From: JACRBK01 sp964427955
Lineage (GTDB): Bacteria; Chloroflexota; Anaerolineae; Aggregatilineales; Aggregatilineaceae
Assembly (NCBI GenBank): GCA_964427955.1
Contig: CAYRWY010000174.1
Span: forward strand, 1-10,990
DNA length: 10,990 nt
Reading direction: 5' to 3'
Positions 1 to 8,240 of the stretch are shown in pieces. A program made the translations under genes and the position numbers. A model generated the notes under the pieces. The model did no database searches and was not told the origin of the DNA. It saw only the letters and a list, made by a program, of their open reading frames with translations. How positions within the stretch are numbered: the stretch's first letter is position 1; each line of letters starts with the position of its first letter.

Positions 1-1574
1 GATACACGTTATATCTTTATCGTGGGCGGAGTTCTTTCGGGACTCGGCAAGGGTATTTTCTGCGCATCGTTGGGCATGTTACTCAAGGCGTGTGGATTCA
101 GCGTCACGGCGGTCAAGATTGATCCCTATGTCAACGTCGATGCGGGGACCATGCGGCCTACCGAGCACGGCGAGGTGTTCGTCACCGCCGATGGGGGCGA
201 AACCGATCAGGATATCGGCCATTACGAACGCTTCATGAATATCGAGCTTTCCAAGGAACACAATATCACGACCGGGCAGATCTACTCCCAGATCATTGCC
301 CGCGAACGCCAGTTGGGCTACGGCGGGCGTGACGTGGAGATGTTCCCCGACGTGATTAACGAAGCCAAGCGGCGGATCTTGCAGTTCGAAACAGACGCGG
401 ACTTCGTGATCGTGGAGATCGGCGGCACGACGGGCGACGTGGAAAATCTCCCCTTCCTGCACGCGGCGCGTGAGATTGGCGTCGATCACCCCGCGGCCTA
501 CGTCATGGTGTCCTATCTGCCCTACCTGTCGAACGTGGGGGAACTCAAGACCAAGCCCACTCAGCACGCGGTCGTGGCGCTCCGCTCTATCGGCATTATG
601 CCCGACTTCCTGGTCTGTCGCGCCCAGGTGCCTACCGACCGTCCGCGCCGGGAGACGCTTTCGCGGCGCTGTTTCATCAAGGAAGAAAACATCCTGGACG
701 ATCCCGATCTCAGCTCGATCTACGAGCTGCCCCTGGTGCTGAATTCCCAGAATCTCTCGGAGAAAATCCTGAAGCGCTTCGACCTGCCCCCCAGGGTGCC
801 CAACCTGGAACCCTGGAAAAACTTCTGGGAAGGGCTGCGGGTTTCAACTCCGCTGGTCAAGATCGCGTTGGTCGAAAAATACTCGCACTACGGCGCGGCA
901 GAACACCAGGACGTCCACCTGTCGGTCGTCGAAGCCCTGCGCCACGCTGCCGCTTCGGAAAACATGGCGACGAAGCTGGTGCAGATTTCATCCGAAGAAG
1001 TCCTGGCCGACCCGTCCATTCTCAGGCAGTATGACGGCATCATCGTTCCGCAGGCGTGGGGGCAGGCGGGGGTTGAGGGCAAAGTCGAGGCCGCTCACTT
1101 CGCGCGGGTCGAAGAGGTCCCCTATCTCGGCCTGTGTTACGGAATGCAGATCGGTGTCATCGAATTTGCCCGAAATATCTGTGGGTTGGAAAAAGCCGGT
1201 TCTTCCGAGTCCAATCCCGATACCCCGCACCCCGTCATCCACTTGATGCCGAGCCAGGTGGAACATATCGCCAAGAAGCAGTATGGGGGGACTATCCGGC
1301 TGGGGAATTACCCGTGTAAGGTGATCCCCGGCACGCGCACCCATGAAATCTACGGCGAAGACTTGATTTACGAGCGCCATCGCCATCGTTACGAATTCAA
1401 CAACGATTACCGGGAGACGCTTGAACAACACGGCCTGACCATCGCCGGGACGTCGCCGGATAACGAGCTGGTCGAAATCGTGGAGATCTCAGCGCATCCC
1501 TTCTTCATCGGGACTCAATTCCACCCGGAACTTCGCTCCAGCCCGTTGAAGCCGCACCCGCTGTTCAAGGCGTT
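1..1574 (+). CDS. pyrG: CTP synthase (glutamine-hydrolysing), partial at both ends
   Basis: Makes CTP from UTP, ATP and glutamine in the cytoplasm, the last step of de novo pyrimidine nucleotide synthesis. The frame is already open at base 1 and the first visible residues (DTRYIFIVGG) align a few residues inside the usual N-terminus, so the start lies off the window; the GTG at 22 is internal. Counting base 1 as codon 1: P-loop GLGKG at 14-18, ETDQDIGHYERF metal/nucleotide region near 65-76, catalytic-site Glu139, KTKPTQ UTP-site motif at 183-188, then a class I glutaminase domain with nucleophile Cys379 (GLCYGMQ), ERHRHRYEFNN, and the His508/Glu510 pair (QFHPE). About 524 residues are visible against roughly 535-550 for the family; the last 15-30 are lost in the N gap. 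Oddities: the oxyanion-loop motif PGGFG reads PQAWG (350-354) and the synthetase motif VIPHIT reads MFPDVI. The triad is intact, so it is probably active. Confidence 0.95.
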
Positions 1575-1674
1575 NNNNNNNNNNNNNNNNNNNNNNNNNN
1601 NNNNNNNNNNNNNNNNNNNNNNNNNNNNNNNNNNNNNNNNNNNNNNNNNNNNNNNNNNNNNNNNNNNNNNNNNN
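1575..1674. other. Assembly gap, exactly 100 Ns
   Basis: One hundred consecutive Ns. The round number is the usual placeholder for a gap of unknown size between two contigs in a scaffold. It removes the 3' end of pyrG (plus strand) and the 3' end of the lyase gene (minus strand), which converge on it. Any reading frame carried through it is an artefact. True gap length, and whether other genes lie inside it, cannot be told. Confidence 0.98.
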
Positions 1675-3382
1675 CCCGGACGGTGACGACCAGCGGGTCG
1701 TAAGTGACGATCAGGCTGGCCGCGCCGTCTGCGATCCGCACCGTCTCCGGCTCGACGGTGACCGCGCCGAAGGTCGTGAGCACCGTTTCGAAGCTCCCGG
1801 CTTCGGTAAAATTCACCTCATCCACCAGTTCGACCCAGCCGCGCGGCGTCGTGCGGTGCAGCCTGAGCGTGCGCCGGAGGGAGACCAGCCGGGCCTCCGG
1901 CGGGTAGGCCCCGGCCAGTTCCAGGACCAGCCGGTCGCCGCCGTCGTCTGATTGGTGATCGAGCACGCGCGCGGCGTAGGCTTCGCCGGGCCGCTGTAAG
2001 CAGCCGTTCGGCACGGGCAGCGAATGCCCGCGCGAGGAATTTACCAGGAAGTCGTACCGGTGGTCGTCCGAGAAATACTGCCGCGTATAGCGCCCCCGTC
2101 CGAGATCGGCGATCACCGACACGCCGTTGACATGGACGATCAGATTCCCCACGTCGTTCTGGTTATGCATTTCGTCGTTGTGACCACCTTTAGCCGCGAG
2201 CACCAGCCCGCCCGGATCAGCCGGATCGATCCGCGCGATCATCCACTGCATCTCCGGGTACCAGTCCTGCCGCGCCGGGATGGGCGTCTGGTCCAGCGTG
2301 GGATCGGGCCGCCAGACCAGCGCGCGCAGCTTCCACGAGAGGGCGCCGTTGGATCGCTGCGGCTGTCCGGCGTATTGGTTCGCCAGCCGCAGCAGGTCGT
2401 CCAGCCCATAATGCTGCGCCAGCCGGACCAGCAGCGGCACGGCGGGCGAGATCGAGGCGTCACAGTCGGAAAAATTCACAAAGCACCCTGGGCTGAGGAT
2501 CGTGCGCAGCGGAAAGGCGGCGATTTGGCGCACGATTGCTTCGCCGAAAAAATCCACGCGCCCGTGGGTGCGCCGGTAGACGAGGTCCGCCGCCAGGATG
2601 TAATTGCCGAAGCCGAAATCCCAATAGGCCGGTCCCTCGGTGCTGCCCCCCTGGGCGTCGAACGTCGCCAGGTAGTCGTCGAGCGAGCGCGCGCCCCGCG
2701 CGATAATCTCCCCCAGCCGGGCGGTGTCCTGCTCCAGGTAGATCGCCGCCGCGATCACGTTGCCGACACACACCCCGGTCCAGTTGTTGAGCTTGCGCCC
2801 CGGATAAGGGTGCAGCCACCAGAAATCATGCCGCGTCAAAAACGGCGTCAGGATGCGGCGGTCCACCTCGTAGCGGATGCGCCTGGCCAGCAGGGGATGG
2901 CAGCGATCCCCCAGCAGCAGCACGACTTCGGCCAGTTGGGTCGCCGTCAGCGTCGCGAACAGCCCGACTTCGGGCCGGTCCATGTCGGGCAGATCGTGAT
3001 GGTGGGCGGGAAATTCCCAACTGCTTTCTTCGCAGATCGCCCAGGCGACCGTCAGCAGCGGGTCCAGGAAGCGGCCCTGATCTTCCAGGCATTCGGCCAG
3101 CGCCAGGTCGGCCAGCATCTCCCGCCGCTGAAACCAGGGCGTCTCGTAGGTCTGGCGTTCGCCGCTGCGAAAGAATTCAAGGAACAGCGCGGCGGGCAGC
3201 GGCGGCACGGGCTGCGCGGCAGCCGTCTCGGCAGCAGCGATCATGGCCCGGCAGCGATCCGCCCCTAACGCGGCGCGAATGTCGTTCCACGCGGCGCGGT
3301 CGTGTGCCGGAGGGAACAGGGGCGGCGCGCTTTCCTCGCGCAGGATCAAATCGACGATGACCGGGTGGTATTGGCTTAACAT
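1675..3382 (-). CDS. Heparinase II/III-family polysaccharide lyase, C-terminus lost in gap
   Basis: Predicted uronate-polysaccharide lyase, cleaving next to a uronic acid by beta-elimination and leaving a 4,5-unsaturated uronate. ATG at 3382 has AGGAT six bases upstream; 569 residues are visible before the gap. The N-terminal half is a helical toroid-like region with NNW at 199-201 (resembling the catalytic-Asn stretch of heparinase III) and EGPAYW with the likely catalytic Tyr253. From about residue 390 comes the heparinase II/III C-terminal beta-sandwich: GGH at 399-401, HNQND at 406-410, IADLG with Asp426, and SSRGHS with His453. The usual motif is HNHND; here the second His is Gln408, at a position that is a zinc ligand in heparinase II as I recall. 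No signal peptide is seen, so it is probably cytoplasmic and acts on imported oligosaccharides. It is the last visible gene of the operon, 12 bp after the GH88 gene. Exact PL family and substrate are not determinable here. Confidence 0.85.
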
Positions 3383-3394
3383 ACGATCCTCGGT

Positions 3395-4504
3395 TTACCA
3401 GAAAAAGGCGCGATGTCCCTGCGCGCGCAGCAGTGCCTCGACGAAGAAGTAATCGCCATAGGGCAGCATCGTATCAGTATACCCCCGGCTGACGTGGCTG
3501 GCCCCATGCCGCAGCAGTCCCTCGGCCCCCGGCTGATCGAAGGTGGTATAGCCCGCGATCAGGCCGTCCAGAATCGCCCGGCCCGCCGTGCGGTAGCGCG
3601 CGCTGGCGCCGTCCTCCTGATCCGCCAGCAAAAACAGCCCCGCCGCCAGAATCGCCGCCGCCGAGCTGTCCCGGTAGCGCGGTGCGCCGTCCGGCAGCCG
3701 GTAATCCCACAATGGGATGTGGTCGTCCGGCAGATGGGCCAGGGCGTACTCCGCCAGCCGTACGGCGGTCTCGCGCAAGCGCGGCTCGCCGGTGTAGGCA
3801 TAAGCCAGGGCGAAGCCGTGCACGCCCCACGACTGCCCCCGGCTCCAGCACGACTCGTCGGCATATCCCTGGACGGTTTCGCCGCGCAAAGGCTGTCCGG
3901 TGTCGGGATCGAAGACGAACGAATGGTACGTCGAGCCGTCCGCGCGCACGATCCGGTCGATGGTCGTGTGCGCGTGGGCCAGCGCGACGTCACGGTAGCG
4001 GTCTTCGCCGGTCTGTTGGGTGGCCCAGAACAACAAGCTCAGGTTCTCCAGGCAGTCGATGATCATGCGGCCCCGGTGATCGAGCGCGTCGCCCCAGTCG
4101 TTCCAGGCCCGGATGAAGCGCCCGCGGGGATGGTAGCGACCGGCGAGCGCCTGTGCGGCGCGCAGGGCACCCTGGCGCGCGTCCTCGTCGCCGGTCAGTT
4201 TATAATCGGCCACCAGCGAGAGCGAGTACAAAAAGCCCAGGTCGTGATCGTGGGACTGGGGGCGATCCAGCCGCTCGACGAAGTAAGGGCGTTGGGCGCG
4301 CGCGGCGTGCAGGAATACCGGGTCCTGGGTGAGGGCGTAGGCCAGCCACAACTGGCCGCTCCAAAAACCGTCCACCCAGTTATTCGCATCGCAGCGTTCG
4401 TAGGTCAGATCGGCGCGTCCCAGCCAGGGGCGATCCGTCCCCATGCTGGGGATCGTGCGCCGGATCGTAGCGAAGGCTTGAGTGAGCATGGGGCCGTAGG
4501 TCAT
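3395..4504 (-). CDS. GH88 unsaturated glucuronyl hydrolase
   Basis: Removes the 4,5-unsaturated uronic acid that lyases leave at the non-reducing end of oligosaccharides, by hydration of the double bond. The 369 residues match the family length (about 375). HDHDLGFLY carries Asp88 and RMIIDCLENL carries Asp150, matching the two essential aspartates of Bacillus UGL (88 and 149). GYADESCWSRGQSWG and YRDSSAAAILAAG are typical of the alpha6/alpha6 barrel. GH105 is the main alternative, but the aspartate spacing fits GH88 better. No signal peptide, so cytoplasmic. The ATG at 4504 overlaps the GH2 stop codon (ATGA) and has GAGGG six bases upstream, indicating translational coupling. Its place between a lyase and a beta-glucuronidase fits stepwise trimming of uronate oligosaccharides. 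Confidence 0.92.
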   Translation of the reverse strand: MTYGPMLTQAFATIRRTIPSMGTDRPWLGRADLTYERCDANNWVDGFWSGQLWLAYALTQDPVFLHAARAQRPYFVERLDRPQSHDHDLGFLYSLSLVADYKLTGDEDARQGALRAAQALAGRYHPRGRFIRAWNDWGDALDHRGRMIIDCLENLSLLFWATQQTGEDRYRDVALAHAHTTIDRIVRADGSTYHSFVFDPDTGQPLRGETVQGYADESCWSRGQSWGVHGFALAYAYTGEPRLRETAVRLAEYALAHLPDDHIPLWDYRLPDGAPRYRDSSAAAILAAGLFLLADQEDGASARYRTAGRAILDGLIAGYTTFDQPGAEGLLRHGASHVSRGYTDTMLPYGDYFFVEALLRAQGHRAFFW

Positions 4505-6306
4505 GAACGACCCTCACGGCGCCAGCGTGCCCGCAGGCGGTGAGCTGCCGCCTTGGGACGGCGATCCCGCGTGAAGACCCCTTTATAATTGGTCGCGCCC
4601 ACCCTCTGCACCGCTTGCGAGGTCTTGAAGTCGCACAGGTTCCAGACGTGCTGGCCCACGACAAACGGTTTGGCGTCGAGCAGGTCCATCGTCCGGGTGA
4701 GAATCTCCACCTGGTATTCTTCGCTGAACATTTCGGGGGGATAGGCATGGTGGCCGGGCAGCGTGTCCGCGCCGAATTCCGACAGGATGAACGGCTTGGG
4801 GTACCGCTGGTGAATCAGTTCGATCTCAGCCTCGAGGCGCTCCACCCCGGCCTCGATCTGCCCGGATTGCGTGTACCAGCCGCAGTAGCGGTTCAGGCAG
4901 ACCACGTCCACGAACTCGAACGACTCTTCGAGCGCCCCTTCGTGCGTGACGAGCGTGATCGGGCGCGTGGGATCGAGCTGGCGGGCCAACTCTGCCATCG
5001 CTTGGAAGGCGGTGACCGCGGCGGGACGGCTGGGATGGTCGAGCACGGTCAAATCCCGATCATATGCCTGCCGGGCTTCCGGTCGCGAGGTATGCGGCTC
5101 GTTCGCCAGCGACCACAGGATCACGCTCGGATGGTTTTTGTCGCGGTCGATCATTTCGCGGATCATCTGGTGACAGAGCCGGTTTCGTCTGTCCAATCCG
5201 GCGTCGAGGAAGAACAGACCCACCGCGGGCGTCTCGTCGATGACCAGAAAGCCCAGCCGGTCGGCCAGGTCCAGCATTTGTTCGGAATAGGGATAGTGCG
5301 TGGTGCGGAACGAGTTCGCGCCCACCCAGCGCAGCAGCGCGTAATCCTTGACGATCAGGGCGGGCAGCAGCCCCTTGCCCACGACGGGGAAGTCCTCGTG
5401 GCGGCCAAAGCCGTACAACTTCACCGGCTGGCCGTTGAGCAGCAGACGCTCTCCGTCCACGCGGATCGTGCGAATGCCTACCGGCAGTTCGTAACGGTCG
5501 AGGACGGTATCTCCCCGCCGCAGCTCGACGTGTAGATCGTAGAGCTGCGGGGTTTCAGGCGACCACAGCGCGGCCTGGGGCACCGTCAGCGTCATCTCGG
5601 CGGATTTCCCTGGCAGACTGATCTCGGCGGTGGTTGCTGTGCCGTGGCCGGTCAGCGTAACCCGGGCGCGCAGGGCCTCGCCCGGCGTATGGGCCAGGGC
5701 GATCCGCACGTAGCCGGTCGTGCCCTCGATGAGGGTGGTCACCGTCAGGTCGGCAATCGCTTCGCGCGGCTCGGTGTAGATCAGGACCGGGCGCTCGATC
5801 CCGCAGAAGGGGAAAAAGTCGAAATTCGCATCCGGAAAATCGGTATGGCCAAAGGTGGCGCCTGCCAGCCCGGCCAGCCCGCCCGGGGGGACGCGATCCG
5901 GCGCAAGCTGGCCGTCCACGCGCACTACCAGCCGGTTGTCGGTATCGCGCACGCGCCCGGTGAGGTCGAAGACGAATGGCAGGTGACCGCCCTCGTGTTC
6001 GCCCAGGCGCTCACCGTTCAACCACACCTCGGCCAGGTAGCTGACCGCGTTGAACCGGAGCAGGATACGCTGTCCGTCCCAGCCCCAGGGCAGATCGAAG
6101 GTCGTCTGGTACCACGCGACGCCGAGGTAGTCGCGCGCCTCGGCGAACTGGTCGTTCCAACTGGCGGGCACGGCGATGATCTCAACCGGATCGAAACCCG
6201 CCTGCCAGCCCCGTTCCACGCCTTCTTGGGCCGCGTCAAAGCGAAAATCCCAAAACCCGGATAAATCCGCCACCTGGCGGCAAGCATTCGATTGGGGATA
6301 AAGCAT
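4501..6306 (-). CDS. uidA: GH2 beta-glucuronidase
   Basis: Retaining exo-hydrolase releasing beta-linked glucuronic acid. The 601 residues are close to E. coli UidA (603). Domain order: jelly-roll sugar-binding domain (about 12-178), immunoglobulin-like domain (about 180-280), TIM barrel (about 282-595). Acid/base Glu403 lies in SLANEPH, nucleophile Glu510 in ILSEFGAD, and Asn573/Lys575 in TNYKGVFTRDRRPK form the N-x-K motif that binds the glucuronate carboxylate, separating this from beta-galactosidases and mannosidases. Against E. coli UidA as I recall it, the active-site Loop 1 between AVG and RDKNHPS is about half as long, and about 19 residues are inserted between NEP and LDPTRP. No signal peptide, so it is cytoplasmic. 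ATG at 6306 has AAGGTG eight bases upstream; it lies 56 bp after the permease gene and is coupled to GH88 by a 4-base overlap. Beta-galacturonidase activity cannot be excluded. Confidence 0.93.
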   Translation of the reverse strand: MLYPQSNACRQVADLSGFWDFRFDAAQEGVERGWQAGFDPVEIIAVPASWNDQFAEARDYLGVAWYQTTFDLPWGWDGQRILLRFNAVSYLAEVWLNGERLGEHEGGHLPFVFDLTGRVRDTDNRLVVRVDGQLAPDRVPPGGLAGLAGATFGHTDFPDANFDFFPFCGIERPVLIYTEPREAIADLTVTTLIEGTTGYVRIALAHTPGEALRARVTLTGHGTATTAEISLPGKSAEMTLTVPQAALWSPETPQLYDLHVELRRGDTVLDRYELPVGIRTIRVDGERLLLNGQPVKLYGFGRHEDFPVVGKGLLPALIVKDYALLRWVGANSFRTTHYPYSEQMLDLADRLGFLVIDETPAVGLFFLDAGLDRRNRLCHQMIREMIDRDKNHPSVILWSLANEPHTSRPEARQAYDRDLTVLDHPSRPAAVTAFQAMAELARQLDPTRPITLVTHEGALEESFEFVDVVCLNRYCGWYTQSGQIEAGVERLEAEIELIHQRYPKPFILSEFGADTLPGHHAYPPEMFSEEYQVEILTRTMDLLDAKPFVVGQHVWNLCDFKTSQAVQRVGATNYKGVFTRDRRPKAAAHRLRARWRREGRS

Positions 6307-6362
6307 AGGTTCAACACCTTTTTGAGCAGTAAGCCAAAAATAAAACGATAGCAGTTACGCGA

Positions 6363-7214
6363 TTAGCCTTTAATGCCGGTGGTTCCAATACCCTCGACAA
6401 AGAAACGCTGGAAAACCAGGAAGAGCACGACCATCGGAATCAGGGACACGAGTGAGGCCGCCATGATCAGGGAATAATCGGCGGAGTACTGCTGGATGAA
6501 CATGCGCAGCCCTAACTGAATGGTCTTGAGGTTGTCCGAATGCAGATAAATCAGCGGTCCCATGAAGTCGTTCCAGACGAAGACGGCGGAGAAAATAGTC
6601 AGGGTCGCCAGCGCCGGTTTGGACAGCGGCAGCATGATCCGGAAATAGATGCCGTATTCGCTGAGGCCGTCGATGCGGGCGGCGTCGAGGATTTCATTGG
6701 GAACGCTGATAAAAAACTGGCGCAGCAAAAAGACCCCGAAGGCCGTAAAGGCCTGCAACAGGATCAGGGATAAATGTTTGTCCACCAGGCCCAGTTCGCG
6801 CATGAGGATGAACTGCGGGATCATGTAAACTTGCCAGGGGACGGCAATGCTGCCCAGGTAGGCCAGGAAGAGAAAATTTCGGCCCCTGAACTCCAGTTTG
6901 GCAAAGGCGTAGGCGGCGAAGCTGCTGGTCGCTACCTGGAGAAAGGTGATAATGACGGTGAGCTTGAGCGAATTGGTAAAGAAGGTCAGGAACGGAATCT
7001 GGGTCCAGATGGTCTTGTAATTGCTCCACTGGGGGTCCTGAGGAATCCACTGAATCGGGAAGCGGAAAACATCTTTGTCCAGCTTTAGCGACGCGGAAAA
7101 CATCCAGATGAAGGGCAGCAGCATCAGGACTGCCAGCGCGATCAGCAGGATGTAGGTGAGCGCGCCGATCATTTTGTTCTGCACCAGGTTCCAGGGGGCG
7201 GGTCGAGTATTCAT
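6363..7214 (-). CDS. CUT1 sugar ABC transporter permease (MalG-like)
   Basis: Inner-membrane subunit of a carbohydrate importer. The 283 residues show about six hydrophobic segments, the first at about 17-39. The cytoplasmic EAA loop at 174-200 (EILDAARIDGLSEYG, then RIMLPLSKP) is the docking site for the ATPase. The C-terminus ending in VEGIGTTGIKG is typical of MalG-type subunits. ATG at 7214 has GAGGAG nine bases upstream, and the gene starts 15 bp after the preceding permease. It pairs with that permease as the heterodimeric channel fed by the binding protein at 8241-9521. The cargo is probably an oligosaccharide, inferred from the enzymes that follow. No ATPase gene is visible, so a shared MsmX/MalK-like protein is likely used. 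Confidence 0.95.
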   Translation of the reverse strand: MNTRPAPWNLVQNKMIGALTYILLIALAVLMLLPFIWMFSASLKLDKDVFRFPIQWIPQDPQWSNYKTIWTQIPFLTFFTNSLKLTVIITFLQVATSSFAAYAFAKLEFRGRNFLFLAYLGSIAVPWQVYMIPQFILMRELGLVDKHLSLILLQAFTAFGVFLLRQFFISVPNEILDAARIDGLSEYGIYFRIMLPLSKPALATLTIFSAVFVWNDFMGPLIYLHSDNLKTIQLGLRMFIQQYSADYSLIMAASLVSLIPMVVLFLVFQRFFVEGIGTTGIKG

Positions 7215-7229
7215 GTACGTTGGCTCCTC

Positions 7230-8159
7230 TTATACCTGTGAATATTCAACCCACCGTCGTTCCATGTAGAATTGAACGATGGTGATCGCCATCACTAAAA
7301 TGAACAACACCATCGCGATGGCGCTCGAGTACCCGAATTTGAACTGCCTGAAGGCGGTGTTATAAGTGTGAATGACCAACACGTTGGTAGCCCGGCCTGG
7401 GCCGCCGTTGGTCATGACCAGAATCAGGTCGAAGACCTTGAAAGATGAAATGGTGAGCATGATGCTGATGAAAAACGTCGCGGGCGTCAGCATCGGCATG
7501 GTGATATAGCGGAATTTCTGCCACGCGTTCGCCCCGTCGATCTCCGCCGATTCATACAGGATAGCTGGGATGCCTTGCAGGGCGGCGAGGTAGATCACCA
7601 TGTAGTAGCCCATCCCCCGCCAGATGCTGGCCATGATGACCGTGGGCATGGCCCAATCGACCGAGGCCGACCAGCGCGGCGGATTGGCGACTCCCAGGGA
7701 TCGGAGCAGTTCGTTGACCGGACCGGCTGACGGAAAAAAAAGCATATTCCACACGACGGCGACTGCCACCAGCGAAGCCACGTAGGGGAAGAAGTAGATG
7801 GTACGAAAGATACTTCTGCCCCGTATGGGCCGGTTGAGCAGGACCGCCAGCCCAAGCGAGCACGCCATCGTCAGGGGCACGGTGCCGCCCACGTACCAAA
7901 GCGTGTTGCTCAGGGCGATGTTGAACGTGCTGTCGTCCGCCAGCTTTTTGAAATTATCCAGCCCGACCCAACTGCTCTGGTTGGCCCCATCCCAACTCAT
8001 GAAAGCAAGTCCCATAGAAAAGACGATGGGGACCAGCGTAAAGAGGGCGAAGCCCAGCAGATTAGGGAGGATAAAGGAATAAGCCACTAAATTTTTGCTG
8101 AGCTGCCTTCTCCGTTTGCTGGGGCTGGCTGCCTTCATGCTCAGGTTCATAGTTCCCAT
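7230..8159 (-). CDS. CUT1 sugar ABC transporter permease (MalF-like)
   Basis: First permease of the importer. From the chosen ATG at 8159 it has 309 residues: a basic N-terminus (SPSKRRRQLSKN), a first membrane segment at about 27-50, five more segments, and an EAA loop at about 203-226 (ESAEIDGANAW, then ITMPMLTP). The frame is open back to an ATG at 8219, but that codon lies inside the 8193-8224 hairpin and would add a 20-residue non-conserved arginine-rich leader, so it is rejected. The ribosome site before 8159 is weak (AAGAAGAAAG about 9 bases upstream), and an ATG at 8150 is another possible start. The NGGPGRATNV stretch near 251-260 is typical of MalF-like subunits. It is co-transcribed with the binding protein gene upstream and the second permease downstream. 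Confidence 0.93.
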   Translation of the reverse strand: MGTMNLSMKAASPSKRRRQLSKNLVAYSFILPNLLGFALFTLVPIVFSMGLAFMSWDGANQSSWVGLDNFKKLADDSTFNIALSNTLWYVGGTVPLTMACSLGLAVLLNRPIRGRSIFRTIYFFPYVASLVAVAVVWNMLFFPSAGPVNELLRSLGVANPPRWSASVDWAMPTVIMASIWRGMGYYMVIYLAALQGIPAILYESAEIDGANAWQKFRYITMPMLTPATFFISIMLTISSFKVFDLILVMTNGGPGRATNVLVIHTYNTAFRQFKFGYSSAIAMVLFILVMAITIVQFYMERRWVEYSQV

Positions 8160-8192
8160 AATAAAAATCTTTCTTCTTGAGCTGCGCCGGGG

Positions 8193-8224
8193 CGGGGATA
8201 CCCCTAAGACCAGGGGCATCCCCG
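8193..8224 (-). terminator. Intercistronic hairpin after the binding-protein gene
   Basis: Perfect 7-bp outer stem (8193-8199 with 8218-8224), one A-C mismatch, then a 5-bp GC-rich inner stem (8201-8205 with 8212-8216) and a 6-base loop. It begins 16 bases after the binding-protein stop codon. No run of T follows closely on the minus strand; the first T-rich stretch is about 20 bases downstream. It therefore looks more like an RNA-stabilising or partial-attenuation hairpin, as found between binding-protein and permease genes, than a complete terminator. Confidence 0.7.
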
Positions 8225-8240
8225 AAAGTCGCGTTCGGTA

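Noticed and set aside
1573..1686. Continuation of pyrG through the Ns to a stop at 1686
   Set aside because: The gap size is a placeholder, so the frame after it has no meaning, and the bases after the gap belong to the minus-strand lyase.
2024..3268. Long plus-strand open frame of 414 codons opposite the lyase
   Set aside because: Composition is that of an antisense shadow in GC-rich coding DNA, with no recognisable domain, while the minus frame shows clear lyase motifs.
8160..8219. In-frame extension of the MalF-like permease to ATG 8219
   Set aside because: The codon falls inside a strong hairpin, has no proper ribosome site, and would add an arginine-rich non-family leader; ATG 8159 fits better.
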